This document shows, piece by piece, positions 35,475 through 46,225 of a stretch of 64,000 bases of DNA (the stretch's first letter is position 1; the number at the start of each line of letters is the position of its first letter). The translations under genes were made by a program, and so were the position numbers. The stretch is from Climacium dendroides (Eukaryota; Streptophyta; Bryopsida; Hypnales; Climaciaceae): positions 36,707,213 to 36,771,212 of the forward strand of contig OX467084.1 in the NCBI GenBank assembly GCA_950106755.1, written 5' to 3'. The notes under the pieces were generated by a model that worked only from the letters and a program-made list of their open reading frames with translations, was not told the origin of the DNA and ran no database searches.

Positions 35475-37926
35475 TCATTCAGCAGCCTGTAAAGATGTCA
35501 ACAAGGGGATGTCATTTAGCCTTTTATTTCATCGTCAACAAATCTTCAGAAAATTTGAGCTCCAATAGTAGAATTCTACCATCCTACGCAAAATTGACAA
35601 GATAGAGAAGGGGATGGAACATTGGCCACACCACTGACTTTTCTGCAACACCATGACTTGAGGGGGCTGCACTTAATTCTACTACAACAAACCACATGCA
35701 AACAAGTGGTTTCTAATAAACTATAATTTTAACTTCAAATTTTGAGCACTATTTACTAATAACTATAAGATTGTACTCCCAAAATTTCAAACTCAAATAA
35801 AATATGGAATGATTATTAGAAGAGGTTAAAAATGCACTAAAATGGCATGTTTTTTGAACTCAAATATTTTTAGAAAATCGAGTAGAGATCACATTTAGAT
35901 GACCATTGCATCAATATTCAACTCAAACTGAGCTCTCAATAGAGAGTTCTTTTTAGGAATTTTTTGTTCAATTTTTAAACAATTTTTTCTTATATAATAT
36001 AGGAGTGTGAAAGTTAATTTTCAATTCTATGATGTATCTTTTTACTTCAAAAATTTGTAACTAATTATTATTAACAAATAAAAATATCAATAATTCAAAA
36101 CATAAACTTTCGAAGTAGAAAAATCTATTCATATTTTTTTTATTTCATTTTATTTAAAATTCAAAAAATATATAGGGATCCAAAGTTTTGTTTGCATACT
36201 AACATCAAAAAGGGGGAGTGCACCCCTAGACCATGATCAACTTACTTCTTCTTGCTGGGAATGAGGAACGTCCATGTCAATAGGCTGCACAGGGGCTCCT
36301 CTTGCGACATCTCCAATGACTTGGACCTTCGGGGCTGCAACCCATGTGCAAACCTCAAAAACTAAACAACCAATTGAAATTCGCTGACATATATAGTTTG
36401 ACTCAGTATATGGGGAATTTCATTAAAATGGCGATATTCCATGTGCCATTTTCACAGTGTGCCGTTCTCATAGTTCAGACCGGGTGGTCTGAAATCTATT
36501 AGTGTCCTAGATTTGTGAATTCTATACCTCTATTAGATGTATTAAATCTAAGAAAGATGTAGATTTTAGATCAATTGGTTAAAAAAATTTACATATTTTC
36601 TAGATTTCAGATATCTAATAATGGTATAGATTTCGAAAATCTAGGACACTAGTAGAGTTCAGACCACCCGGCGTGAACTGTGAGAATGCCAAAGTCACAG
36701 AATAATCGCCATTTTAATGAAATTCCCCATGTATGTATCTTAAATGAATGCACCGTAGCAAAGCGATTTCATTGTGAAATAGTCTTAAACAACAATCTGT
36801 GGTTTGGATATTCGTAGGTCAAGTCTCTGGAGCAGCATCAATCTCAGTGATTCATAAAAACTTAGAAATGGTGGGAACAAGGCCACGGAAATGACGTACT
36901 GGTCACAGGAGATTCGATTACTGGAGGATGGGCCTCTTGATCGCTGAAATGTTCAATCCCTGCAATGTCAACTGTTCAATACTGGATTCAAATCGGAATT
37001 CGTCTTCATTCTATTCCTGTGTAAGGATGACATGAGTCTAGAATGAAAGCACGAGGTGATGTGGGCGATACAAGGTGGACACAAACTCTATGATATTACT
37101 TTCCGAAGGAAGCCAATTCCAACCGGAAGAGATCGAATGGTCCGAACTTCTAAATCCATTCACGAGTGGAGCATGTTCAAGTTCTGCACAATCATCTACC
37201 AAATGCTTTTCAATAACAGAGTCTATACACAGAGAAGTGATCGCTGTGCAGCACGGAGAGAGGTAAGGTTTATAGTCCGTGCAAGATTTCTCACCTTCAC
37301 CGCCATTCCCAATTCCCATTTCCATTTCCGGCTCAGTCATGGACTCGCCACCTGTGCATCAACAAATGAAGAAGTCAAGCAAATCCGCCAGAGTGCGAAT
37401 TAAGGAAAAACCCACACAATACTAAGCCTCACATACTCTTCCTCAGGTTCAAGCTCACTGACTTGATAAGAAGTTCACATATCCTGGACCCCAAAGGAGC
37501 AAGAAAAAATCTCACCTTCAGCAGGGCCATAGCCGTTTCCCATTTCCATGGCGTTTGCATCACCAACAGCATCACCAACAGGGAGGGGCTGATCGTGGGC
37601 AGTTTCCTCAACTGAGCAAGAAGGAAGATAAACATGTTATCAGTTTGCACAGCGAAAGACAGTGTAGCCGAATTTTTCGAGTCTTTTAATTTTTCAAGTT
37701 TACTTGGACTAATTCAGAGTGCTTCCCTGGACGAAAACACCGAGCAGTACTTGAGGAAGAGTTGAAATTAAGAGAGGAGACACCTACCTGCTGTCTGTGG
37801 CTTGATCTGTTTCATCAACCAGTTCCAAAGTCGAAGGCTCAGGAAACGGAGAGCAGTGACGACAATTGAAACGGCAACCGCAATCAACAGCGCCAGCCCC
37901 ACTTGATTCCACAAGCCGCCTCCCAT
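35475..37926 (-). CDS. LW-TM family copy E: predicted small single-pass membrane protein (intact)
   Basis: Exons 37926-37788, 37611-37516, 37351-37295, 36959-36900, 36334-36246 and 35486-35475 join into an open frame of about 150 residues. It begins MGGGLWNQVGLALLIAVAVS with one membrane segment and then LRLWNWLMKQIK. The acidic exons follow the order of D; exon 2 is nine bases shorter (lacks the PDL-like triplet). Intron 5 is enlarged by an hAT-like MITE that starts 12 bases after the donor, and intron 4 by MITE M4. If intron 5 is not removed the frame ends VS at 36237. It is tail to tail with copy D. An open frame and consensus splice sites despite four nearby insertions suggest either recent duplication or retained use. 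Function is unknown. Confidence 0.58.
35657..36228. mobile_element. hAT-like non-autonomous element in intron 5 of copy E
   Basis: It begins CTTGAGGGGGCTGCACTTAA and ends GGGGGAGTGCACCCCTA, so the ends are imperfect inverted repeats around GGGG-TGCACT. CACCATGA (35649-35656) and GACCATGA (36229-36236) look like an 8-bp target duplication with one change. Copies C and D carry a single 'tcatgg' (plus strand) here and lack the insert. 35.65-35.82 kb is shared with 40.24-40.41 kb next to the dead hAT transposase, which links the two to one family. Confidence 0.65.
36410..36730. mobile_element. Palindromic MITE M4 (target duplication GTAT) in intron 4 of copy E
   Basis: It starts ATGGGGAATTTCATTAAAAT and ends ATTTTAATGAAATTCCCCAT, 321 bp, with GTAT at 36406-36409 and 36731-36734. 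Copy D has the uninterrupted site (reverse: 'cttagtatgtatctt'). The outer 60 bp at each side match M1-M3. The centre is a longer AT-rich stretch not found in them. Confidence 0.88.
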
Positions 37927-38196
37927 CCCGAATGTCAACCAGCTAATGCAGAATATACTCTTCGAAACAGCTCGAACGATCTGCGTGCAACACAATTATT
38001 CAACGTTTGCACAGTCAGAATCAAGACGCGAATTGAGCAGTAGCATTTGATAAATCACCCAGGATAACTTACTGGAATTGATTGAGAAAACATTGAAGCT
38101 AGCGGTAATTACGAACATGTCACCACAGGGCTCTTTCCAACGTCGCCGACAGCAACTTCCCTTCGCTTAGCTTTTGGTCCGTCGGCCTCAACCTAC

Positions 38197-38511
38197 ATGG
38201 GAAATTTAGTTAAAATTCCATGTGCCATTTTCAGACCGCCTGCTCTGAATTGTAAAAGTGACATCTGGGATAGGTATAGTTTTCAAGAATCCTGGACTTT
38301 TAAAGATTTAAGAAATCTTTGACTTCTGTAAATTTCAGACCACACGATCTGAATTACAAAAGTGACATCTAACATGAATATAGATTTCAAACATTTAAAT
38401 AAGGTATAGATTTAAGACATCTATGACGTTTGTACACTTTAGACCGTTGGTTCTGAACTGTAAAAGCTGCCAAAGTAGAGGAATTTTGCCATTTTAACGA
38501 AATTGACCATA
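38197..38511. mobile_element. Palindromic MITE M5 (target CTAC) in the leader of copy E
   Basis: It begins ATGGGAAATTTAGTTAAAAT and ends ATTTTAACGAAATTGACCAT plus one A. CTAC flanks it (38193-38196, 38512-38515). The copy D leader has the empty site (reverse: 'caatctactccttc'). Its centre, with repeated 'gtaaaagtgacatct'-like and 'agatttaaga' motifs, matches M6, so M5 and M6 form a second subfamily. Confidence 0.8.
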
Positions 38512-38779
38512 CTACTCCTTCAATTAATGTGCTTGCGATCCTCTTCCTCTGATCCACGAAAGTGCAAGTGCATTCTCGATCATTCTCGATCAAATGCTGA
38601 GTCGTAGCATCCCGACCACTACTTGAAAGGCTTCTAACCAAAATGAAAGAACCCAACACCGAAAGCGGGAAACTGTCCTGACAGGTGCGAAGCATGAAAG
38701 CTCGGCCTTGAGTTCGAAGTTCCCGATTCACTAGCTACCTCAGTCGCTGAATCAAGTGAAAACCAAGTGGACTAATTTA

Positions 38780-38935
38780 ACACCGGAGCTCCTGCAGCAG
38801 GTAACACAGCGACGGGATGGAAGCACCATACAGTATTTAAAGAGCCTTCTGCAATTGACTGGATGGAAGCAGGTAACACAGCGATGGGATGGAAGCATGA
38901 AACACAGCGACGGACTCTCGCAAGCTGTGAAGCAA
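38780..38935 (+). repeat. Local triplication in the copy E leader
   Basis: The unit around 'acacagcgacgg' and 'gatggaagca' occurs three times between 38.80 and 38.92 kb, where copy D has it once. One spacer contains 'tttaaagagcc'. The change enlarges the 5' leader of E. Confidence 0.6.
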
Positions 38936-38945
38936 TACCGGAAGG

Positions 38946-38956
38946 CTATTTATATG
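38946..38956 (-). promoter_or_regulatory. Probable TATA box of copy E
   Basis: On the minus strand the sequence reads 'acatataaatagccttccg', aligned with 'ctatatataaagagccttccg' of copy D. It is followed by the shared leader 'gcttgcgagag' and 'cgtcgctgtgtttcatgctt'. Confidence 0.45.
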
Positions 38957-38984
38957 TAGTACTTTTGCTGAATTGAGCAACCGA

Positions 38985-39165
38985 CGACTCCGTCGGGAAC
39001 GGTGCAGTGAATAAATTAAGGATGAGGAATTGACAATGGGGAACGCAGTGAAAAAATTATTGGCGGGGACGAACCTGTCGGCAGGAACAGTGCAGTGAAT
39101 AAATTATTGACGGGTGGAACCCCTCGTCGGGACTCGGGAACGGTGCAGTGAATAAATTAAGGGGG
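38985..39165 (+). repeat. Minisatellite built on 'gcagtgaataaatta'
   Basis: Four irregular units contain 'cgggaacggtgcagtgaataaattaa' in variant forms (as 'aacagtgcagtgaataaatt', 'aacgcagtgaaaaaatt' and so on). It lies between the copy E promoter and the 3' end of the hAT pseudogene. Confidence 0.6.
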
Positions 39166-40270
39166 AGAGTGACAGGGAAGGTGCTCAAAGTAAAAAACTC
39201 TTCTGAAAAGAGTTTAACACAAGTATCCACATGGCCAACCAGACGATTTCTCAATTTCGACTTTATGAAACTGACAGTTGAAAAGGTGCGCTCATCGGTA
39301 ATACTTCCTAGGACCGCACATATGGCAATTTTAGCCAACTTGATGTACTCCGACAAATAGTTCAACATGAGTGCGTTTTGTCCAATGCAAACCCACACTT
39401 TTGTTAACGGATTCTACTCCATGGGTTCTTCCATAGCTGTTTTCGCATGGGACTTCATTGTGAGTTTGAATAGTGACATCTGCAATGTCAAGAGCCTCCC
39501 GTCTACGAGGGGATCCACCTATTGTTGCTTGGGCTCCTCGTTAGTTCCAAAATCAACCTAGCGCACAATTGCAAACTGGAACTTCAAGGTTGCAATATGC
39601 AAGGGAAACAAGTCATCAGCGTTAGACTGCAACCAATATTGAGGGAATACTATGTCCAATGCTGACATGAGTTCAACCTCAAAGAAGCAGACATCTAGCT
39701 CCAAAGTGAGCATTTCCGCTGCATCTCTACACTGAGACTTCACCAAGGAAATCACAATAGCGAAGTCTTGCTTGTTCACCGCCAATTTCTTGCCGCTCAC
39801 AGGGCAAATAGAGTGTGCTAGATATGTATGTCCTGCAATCCAGAAAACAAGAGCCTCCCCTCTCGTGTTCAAATCAATAACCCATTCTTGCGAAATGCAA
39901 TAGGACTGATCATGGATGACATTATAAAACATTTGGAAATGTTGTTGTTGCCACGTGGAGTCCTTATCACTGTACATGGCGTACAATTTAACTTGGCAAA
40001 TCTTAATTACCGCCACATAGACACTAACAAAAACTTGGTCAAATGACGCAAACTTCATTAATGAGTTCATGGACTCCAATAAAAGTATGAAGTAGGGGAG
40101 ACCAAGTAATGTATTGATGTCGCACAAGAGATCATAATTCATCCTTGCGAATTCCTTCATAGTTGCCTACTCTGTAATCAAGTTGGGCTCCTTCATCAGT
40201 GCATTTTCACACATCTTCACGAGAAGTGTCTTGTACTCACCCATGACCTCAGGGGATGCACTTAGTACTA
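39057..40270 (-). pseudogene. Dead hAT-superfamily transposase, C-terminal part
   Basis: One minus-strand frame runs the whole way and is broken only by TAG codons, at 40169-40167, 39560-39558, 39521-39519 and 39416-39414. The C-terminal part contains the hAT dimerisation motif (AVLGSITDERTFSTVSFIKS, then LRNRL). Upstream text such as ISQEWVIDLNTRGEALVFW fits the long hAT-like proteins of plants, but that part is less certain. The N-terminal zinc finger and the first catalytic residues are not seen; homology is lost at about 40.27 kb, where the repeat shared with 35.65 kb begins. All four stops are one C-to-T change from CAG. The product would have cut DNA; this copy cannot. Confidence 0.75.
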
Positions 40271-40701
40271 CTACAACAAACCACGTGCAAACAAGTGGTT
40301 TCTAATAAACTATAATTTTAACTTCAAATTTTGAGCATTGTTTACTAATGACTATAAGATTCTACTCCCAAATTTTCAAACTCAAATAAAATATGAAATG
40401 ATTTTCCCCAGGGGTAAAACAGGGGTTCAGTTCACCCTGACCGAAAGTACACCCCTATTGAAACTTTGTTGTTTTCCAAGCTGATTATCAATTGTTTTCT
40501 TATATTGTACCAGAAGGTGCCAGGAAAGAGAGGAAACAACGGACCATGTCCTTCCTGGTTGTAATTTACTTCCTTTCTTCTTTCTTTTTTCCTTTGGTTT
40601 ATTTTGGTTTTTTAACAAATGGAAGAACCATTGCAATTTGGTTGAGTGTCATGAGGGGAGGGCACCACCTACAGTAATTTGGACATGACCATGGGATTTA
40701 A

Positions 40702-41242
40702 CCCTTAAAGGACATTTCACATCCGGGCTTGGTCAAACTTCATTAGATTTCTACATTAAAACATAGATTTTAAAGTTTTGATATTTTTCACATGTAGTTA
40801 CATATGCCTAAAGTTTAATCTATTTTTTTCACAATTAAAAATATATAATTGAATTTTATATGATTTTAAAAAGAAAATTTTCATATAAAAATCATAGTAA
40901 TTACAAAAATGCTTTAAATAGTATGAAATTTGTGAGAAAAGAGGGAATAATAGAGACAAACTTCATGGTATCATTGATGTACTTTTCAAAACTACACCAA
41001 GAGAAATTCAATAGAAAAAGCTCAAAAGTGGTGTATTTTGAGCTTTGAAGAAGCTATCTTGAAAGTGTCAAAAAAATTACAATTTTAACAATTTTGAAAA
41101 AAATTCAAATGGAGTAAAAAGTAGATCATTGGATCTACATTTTCTTAATTAATCTTAAAAAACATTTAAAATTAAGAACTATATAAAAATTCAAGATTTG
41201 ACTTTCAAAATGCCCGAGGAGCTTGCATTGTCCTTTTAAGAA
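40702..41242. mobile_element. TTAA-flanked element P5
   Basis: It starts CCCTTAAAGGACATTTCACA after TTAA (40698-40701). Its right end, GTCCTTTTAAGAA, precedes TTAA (41243-41246). It is related to P6 but lacks the Tourist MITE. It lies exactly where homology between the two arms of the inverted duplication resumes ('gtatagtggtcc'), consistent with insertion into the right arm only. Confidence 0.45.
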
Positions 41243-41745
41243 TTAAGTATAGTGGTCCTTTTGAGGCCCTAATTCTTTTCTAATGAAATATGAGTTTAAA
41301 AAAAAACTCATAGTCAAAAAACTGAATGGACTATTGCATTTTTTAGGGTAATAAATGTTAAAATCCACATTATATGATATCATGTCTTTTTCAATTATTT
41401 TATTGTCATCAACTAGCGGTTGGCATTTGCTATGCTACACATTCATCATTAGAATTTTATAAGAATTTTTATGTACTAGATTGAATGCACAACAAAAATT
41501 TCAATAAATCTTCAAATAAAAATGACTAAAATCTTTGTATAATTTTTTTTATAAGTAAGTTTATATTAAAATGTACAATAGAAATTTATTGAATGATGAA
41601 TGAAACATACGCAATGGTAAATACTATAAAAGATACACATACATTAAAATGCATTAGAAATTTGATTCCATTGTTATAAAAAATGACAATCCAAATTGAA
41701 GAATTGAAAAGAAAAAATTATAAATTTCAAAAACTTTGTGAACAA

Positions 41746-41805
41746 CTTAATTGTTGTGGAATCCAAAATGAAATTGAAGTGATTTTGGATTCCACAACAA
41801 TTAAG
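41746..41805. repeat. Perfect 24-bp inverted repeat with a 12-bp loop
   Basis: The left arm, 41746-41769, begins CTTAATTGTTGTGGAATCC. The right arm, 41782-41805, is its exact complement. No mismatches were seen. It lies in AT-rich DNA of the right arm. It could be a recent foldback, a tiny MITE or a small-RNA hairpin. Confidence 0.8.
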
Positions 41806-43712
41806 TGAAATCCTAAAGCTCAAAACTCACAAAAGCCGTGACAAAAGCACAAAATTATAGAAGTGCAAAGAAGTGTAAAGCCAAGAGAAGCAATGGATTT
41901 GCTACCTCTATAATATCATCCTATGGATCCTTTTTAATATCACCTTAATTGCAACAACTATATTATTTCTATAATATCATCCTTTGTAAAAAGTGATATT
42001 ATGGAGATGATTGCAAACTGCTACTCTATTTTTGTAATATCACATTGTGCCAAAATACAATTTCTATTTATACATGATTGAAAACATTTTTACAAAATAT
42101 TGAAAACAACTATTATAAAGACTTATTGAAATCATTATCATACATTCTATTCAAATATATCAAAATTTTACTAATATGTGATACAATGAATGCGTAGTAT
42201 AGCAAGCACGACCTCTAGTATTAATGGTAGCATTTGTGATATTACAAAAGGAGTTATGATTTTAGTAGTATGATAAAGAATATTCTTAAAGTATTATGAT
42301 TATTATAATTTATTTAGACATTAAAATTGTAAAAATCACCATAATTTCATTTTCCAACAAATATTTTTAACATAATTGGCATTTATAGAAAATATATTTT
42401 ATCATAATTTAAAAATAATCACAATTGTATCAATGAATTATTTGGAGTTTAAATTTAGTTTGATAGTAAAAATTTGACTTACAAGGCATTGCTTTGTATG
42501 ATTTAGGAGTTAAAAATATAACTATTTTTATTATTTTATAACTCCATTCTTCAAATCTTTAGGACTACTTATATTTTGTTTAATCTTCAAACCAATTAGG
42601 TATTTATGTTATATTTTGCAATTTCATTTCATTATATACTACAAAAATCATAGAATTGATCATTTTTCTCAATTTCTGAAGAGATTATTTAAAATGATAA
42701 ATGACAAGCTTGGGGAGGCACTCCTAGTATACTTTAAGGAATCAAAAGTGACATTCTACACATTCTTAAACTTATCTATTATAAGACCCTGCGGTTGGAT
42801 ATGTAAAGAAAACATTAATTTTTTTAATCTTTACTATCGAAATTGCAATTTTGAGTGTTTTTTTGATGAAAAAAAGACCTTGGGACTTTAGGGGTCCAAG
42901 AATCAAAAGTGACCAGGAACTTTTTTTTGAGGGGATATTATCTTTTCATATAGTAATAAAACGCACCTTTAGATTAAAGAATGTTCTAGCATTTACCCTT
43001 TATAATATGTCCTATAGTTATTCTAATTCTTTATTTGTGTATTCACGAAATATTGGATACAAATATTTAGTTAGTTATTTTCCTGCATTGACATTGTGCT
43101 GGGCTTTAACATTGAAGGAGAAATAAAACTGCAAGTACACAATTACAATCCCTCAACCTAAGGTAAATGTACCCACACCCGATTACTTAAGGAATTTTAC
43201 AACAAATCATCAACAATTTAAGGTACAACAAATTTCTCCCATTTAAAAAGATAGGAAACATAGGGATTTTAATTTTTTGTAATTTTATTGACAAAATTGA
43301 AATTACTATGAGTTTGGGGAGTCAAAAAGTGATTGGAGTCTGTAGTCAATGGTTAGAGTTTTTCAATTCTGATTCCTCAAGAACTAATTTTTGCTCACTA
43401 CTTCCTCTTTTGTTGCTCACTACTTTGGGACATGTGTCATGATCTTATTAGTCCCAACCTTGAAAAAGAGATAAAAACTCATTTCAAGCTTTGGTTGAAA
43501 CTTTGATCCAGCCTTGGTTGGAAACAATACCCCCTACAAGTTGGGTATAGGTCGTGGATACATTTACCTTCTATGTTAAGTGACAAGTGCAAATAAGGAA
43601 CTCTTGAGAATAATATCACAAGTTGCCTAAATTTGAATGAAAAACAAAGACACAGTATAAAATACATTCCAAATTCTTTAAATACAACATAGACTTTAGA
43701 CAATTGTGTTAA

Positions 43713-45019
43713 CCCCTAAAGGACCAAACGACATTTTTTTTGGCAACATAGCGATTTGGGGCAGCTCACTATGAATGAAATTTTCATTTTTTTTTCATTG
43801 AAATTTTCACATGACATGTGCCCGAGGAGTAGCTTTAAGGCCCAACAACTTTCATAACTTTTGACTAAATGGCTAAAAAGTTATTGTATGATATATAGTT
43901 TTCTTTGTTCGGTGGGCAGTTTAAGCAAATTTTTTTTTTTTTTTTTAAATCACTTTTTAAAAAAATAAAAATTTGAAATTGGTTCTTTAAGATTTAAATA
44001 TACATAGATATATTTGAATCATTCCATTTTGATTAATGAGATGAAAGTTATGAGGAGTTTTAGTTGTGGGTAGTTTGAAGGTAGTTATCTCTACTCTAAA
44101 ATAAACTTCAAAGTCCTTTATTTAACTCAATTTTTAATATTTTTGGGAAAAAATAAAACAATTGGGTATAGATTGTTCATTAAAACATTACAACCCTTGG
44201 GATTGGCATTTTTCAATTTCATAAATAAATTTTAACAACTTTGTATTTTGAATCATTTTCTACTTCCTTCTACTTTCTATTTTTTTTCCTATATATCGTA
44301 CAATTCCAAATGATTTCAAAATTTTCAAGCATGTAGGCAACTTGCATGAATCCAAAGAGCAACCACCATTTGGGCATTTTTTCATAATGATCTGACCTTA
44401 AGAAGTGCAGCTGCCTGATTTTCCACAAGGACAAAAAAAGGATTTTTGTTACTTCAAATGCTAATACCTTGGCTTCAGAAAACAAAGACCTGGGCCACCT
44501 GCTTAATTGAGAAACGGGAGAGCAGGAGGAGAATGGTGGCGGCCTGGCAACTCAACTCAATGCTCTCAGGAATACTTGAAACAGACAAAGGTAAACCAGC
44601 CCATTGTGGCCAGAATGAGGAGTTTGCCATCATCTTGTTGCTGAAATTTTTCAATTTTCTCCCCACATTAGTACAAGTGTGAGAAACAGCAAGTGCAATT
44701 GAAATTGAAATTTTTTTTGACAAAGTATGAATTTGCTAGGAATTTCTGAAGCATTGAACCCAAAAGAGTCTGTAGACTATCTTAAGACCAACAAAATCTG
44801 AATCTATAATGCTCATCTCACTGTTAGTAGTACAAGTACCAAATTTTTGTAATGCTCATCTCACTGTAGTGCAAGTACCAACAAAATCTGAATCTGTAAT
44901 GCTCATCTCACCATCTTGTACAATAGTTTGACTTCCAATGAATTGCAATTTTTAAAGCAAATGATTCACGTAGTAACCAAAGGAATGATTTCCATGGTCA
45001 TTAGTCCATTCTTTAAGGG
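43713..45019. mobile_element. TTAA-flanked element P2, 1.3 kb
   Basis: It starts CCCCTAAAGGACCAAACGAC after TTAA (43709-43712) and ends GTCCATTCTTTAAGGG before TTAA (45020-45023). It contains the block shared with 1.83-2.52 kb, a poly-T run near 43.93 kb and a short tandem array (44.79-44.92 kb, unit around 'taatgctcatctcactgt'). The opposing open frames at 44446-44723 overlap each other and are not convincing. No transposase was recognised. Confidence 0.5.
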
Positions 45020-45023
45020 TTAA

Positions 45024-46123
45024 TCCTTCAAAGGTGAAGACAGACTGTAGCTAAGGAAAGTGGTTTTTATCTAGGGTATGATGGGCCCGTGACCAAGGAT
45101 TCATGCCTTAAAATTCTTCACACACTTTGCTTGTTGCCATCTTACAACTATATTTTAATGAAATCTCTTTTTTTTTTAGAGATGAAATCACATGTGTATT
45201 GTGAATACAAAAAGGATTCAATTTTTTTAGGTGAGAATTCAAAATTATTGTGAAATTATATCGTGAAATCTTGAAGGAAAAAATGAAGGAAATTCATATC
45301 AAATATGAAATATGCTCAAAACATCCTAACTTTTTATCACAAGTATACATTATAGTTTATAACATCACAATATAGAGCAAAGTTACTATGTCATTGAAAA
45401 AATCACAAATTCAACAAAACTATGGTTATAGGCCAAAAGTTCAAATTGCAATAACATATGGAATTTAAAGAATATTTCAAGTTTTTCAAAACTAGAGTTC
45501 AAACTACACTTGATAAATTTCATTTCATTAGTTGAGCACAAATTTCAAAAATATAATTTCTATAGCTAAAATTCACATCAAGTGAATAGAGTAAGAAGTG
45601 TCCAAAATACACTATTGACATGTGGGATTTGAAGATCAAGTATTTTTGCCTTTAAAAAAATTAATAATGCAATAGAGAGAGAATATTGAATTGATTACTC
45701 ATTTAAAATACACTCAAGCAACTCCCTCTAAAAAACTTAGATGAAATTTTTTTCCATCCTATTGTCCCTCTTGAAATCATCCAATGGACACAAATTGTTT
45801 GCAATGTCTTTACATAGTATAGTTGTCATGGTGCAAAATTAGTGACAACTAAACCCAAATGTGAAGAGAAATAAACTTCCAAACAATAATGCTAAATGTA
45901 TGTTTATACTTGGTGTTAGGGGTGATGTTTGCAATGTGAATCCGGTTCAAATGTAGGTCTAAATTTGTTCCTAAGACCTTTAGTAACAACATTCTTTAAC
46001 ACTAAATGCAAACATATTTTAAGCAAGTTAGAATGAGGGCTCAAACTCCAAAAGTATAACAAACTCGTAAACCCCGTAAGAGACACTTCATATGTACACT
46101 TGTTCAAACTTCATTAGTGTAAG
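45024..46123. other. AT-rich sequence with an R-family copy (plus) at 45.23-45.50 kb
   Basis: Landmarks are 'atgaaggaaattcatatcaa' and 'acaagtatacattatagt'. No gene was seen. Confidence 0.45.
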
Positions 46124-46225
46124 GGGTTACGACCCTCCCTGAGTGCATATCGGAAAATTGCTGCCTGAGGGCGGTAGCTCGAGGAGAGCAATTTCCCGAT
46201 ATGCACGAAGGGAGGGTCGTAACCC
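46124..46225. repeat. GC-rich hairpin, arms of about 40 nt
   Basis: The left arm begins GGGTTACGACCCTCCCT at 46124 and continues GTGCATATCGG and AAATTGCT. The right arm ends AGCAATTT, CCGATATGCAC, AGGGAGGGTCGTAACCC at 46225. The loop is about 24 nt, and the whole predicted stem has only small bulges. It stands out from its AT-rich setting. It could be a small-RNA precursor, a terminator-like foldback or a mini-element. Confidence 0.8.

Larger units (their letters stand above)
33220..43710 (-). repeat. Right arm of the large inverted duplication
   Basis: This is the reverse-oriented counterpart of 20.01-28.43 kb. Arm-specific insertions explain its greater length: a CACTA MITE (34.89 kb), an hAT-like MITE (35.66 kb), M4, M5, a dead hAT transposase (39.06-40.27 kb) and TTAA element P5. 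The outer end is abutted directly by TTAA element P2 at 43713. Confidence 0.8.

Noticed and set aside
44446..44723. Overlapping frames on both strands within TTAA element P2
   Set aside because: They occupy the same bases, have no recognised motif and lie in a non-autonomous element.
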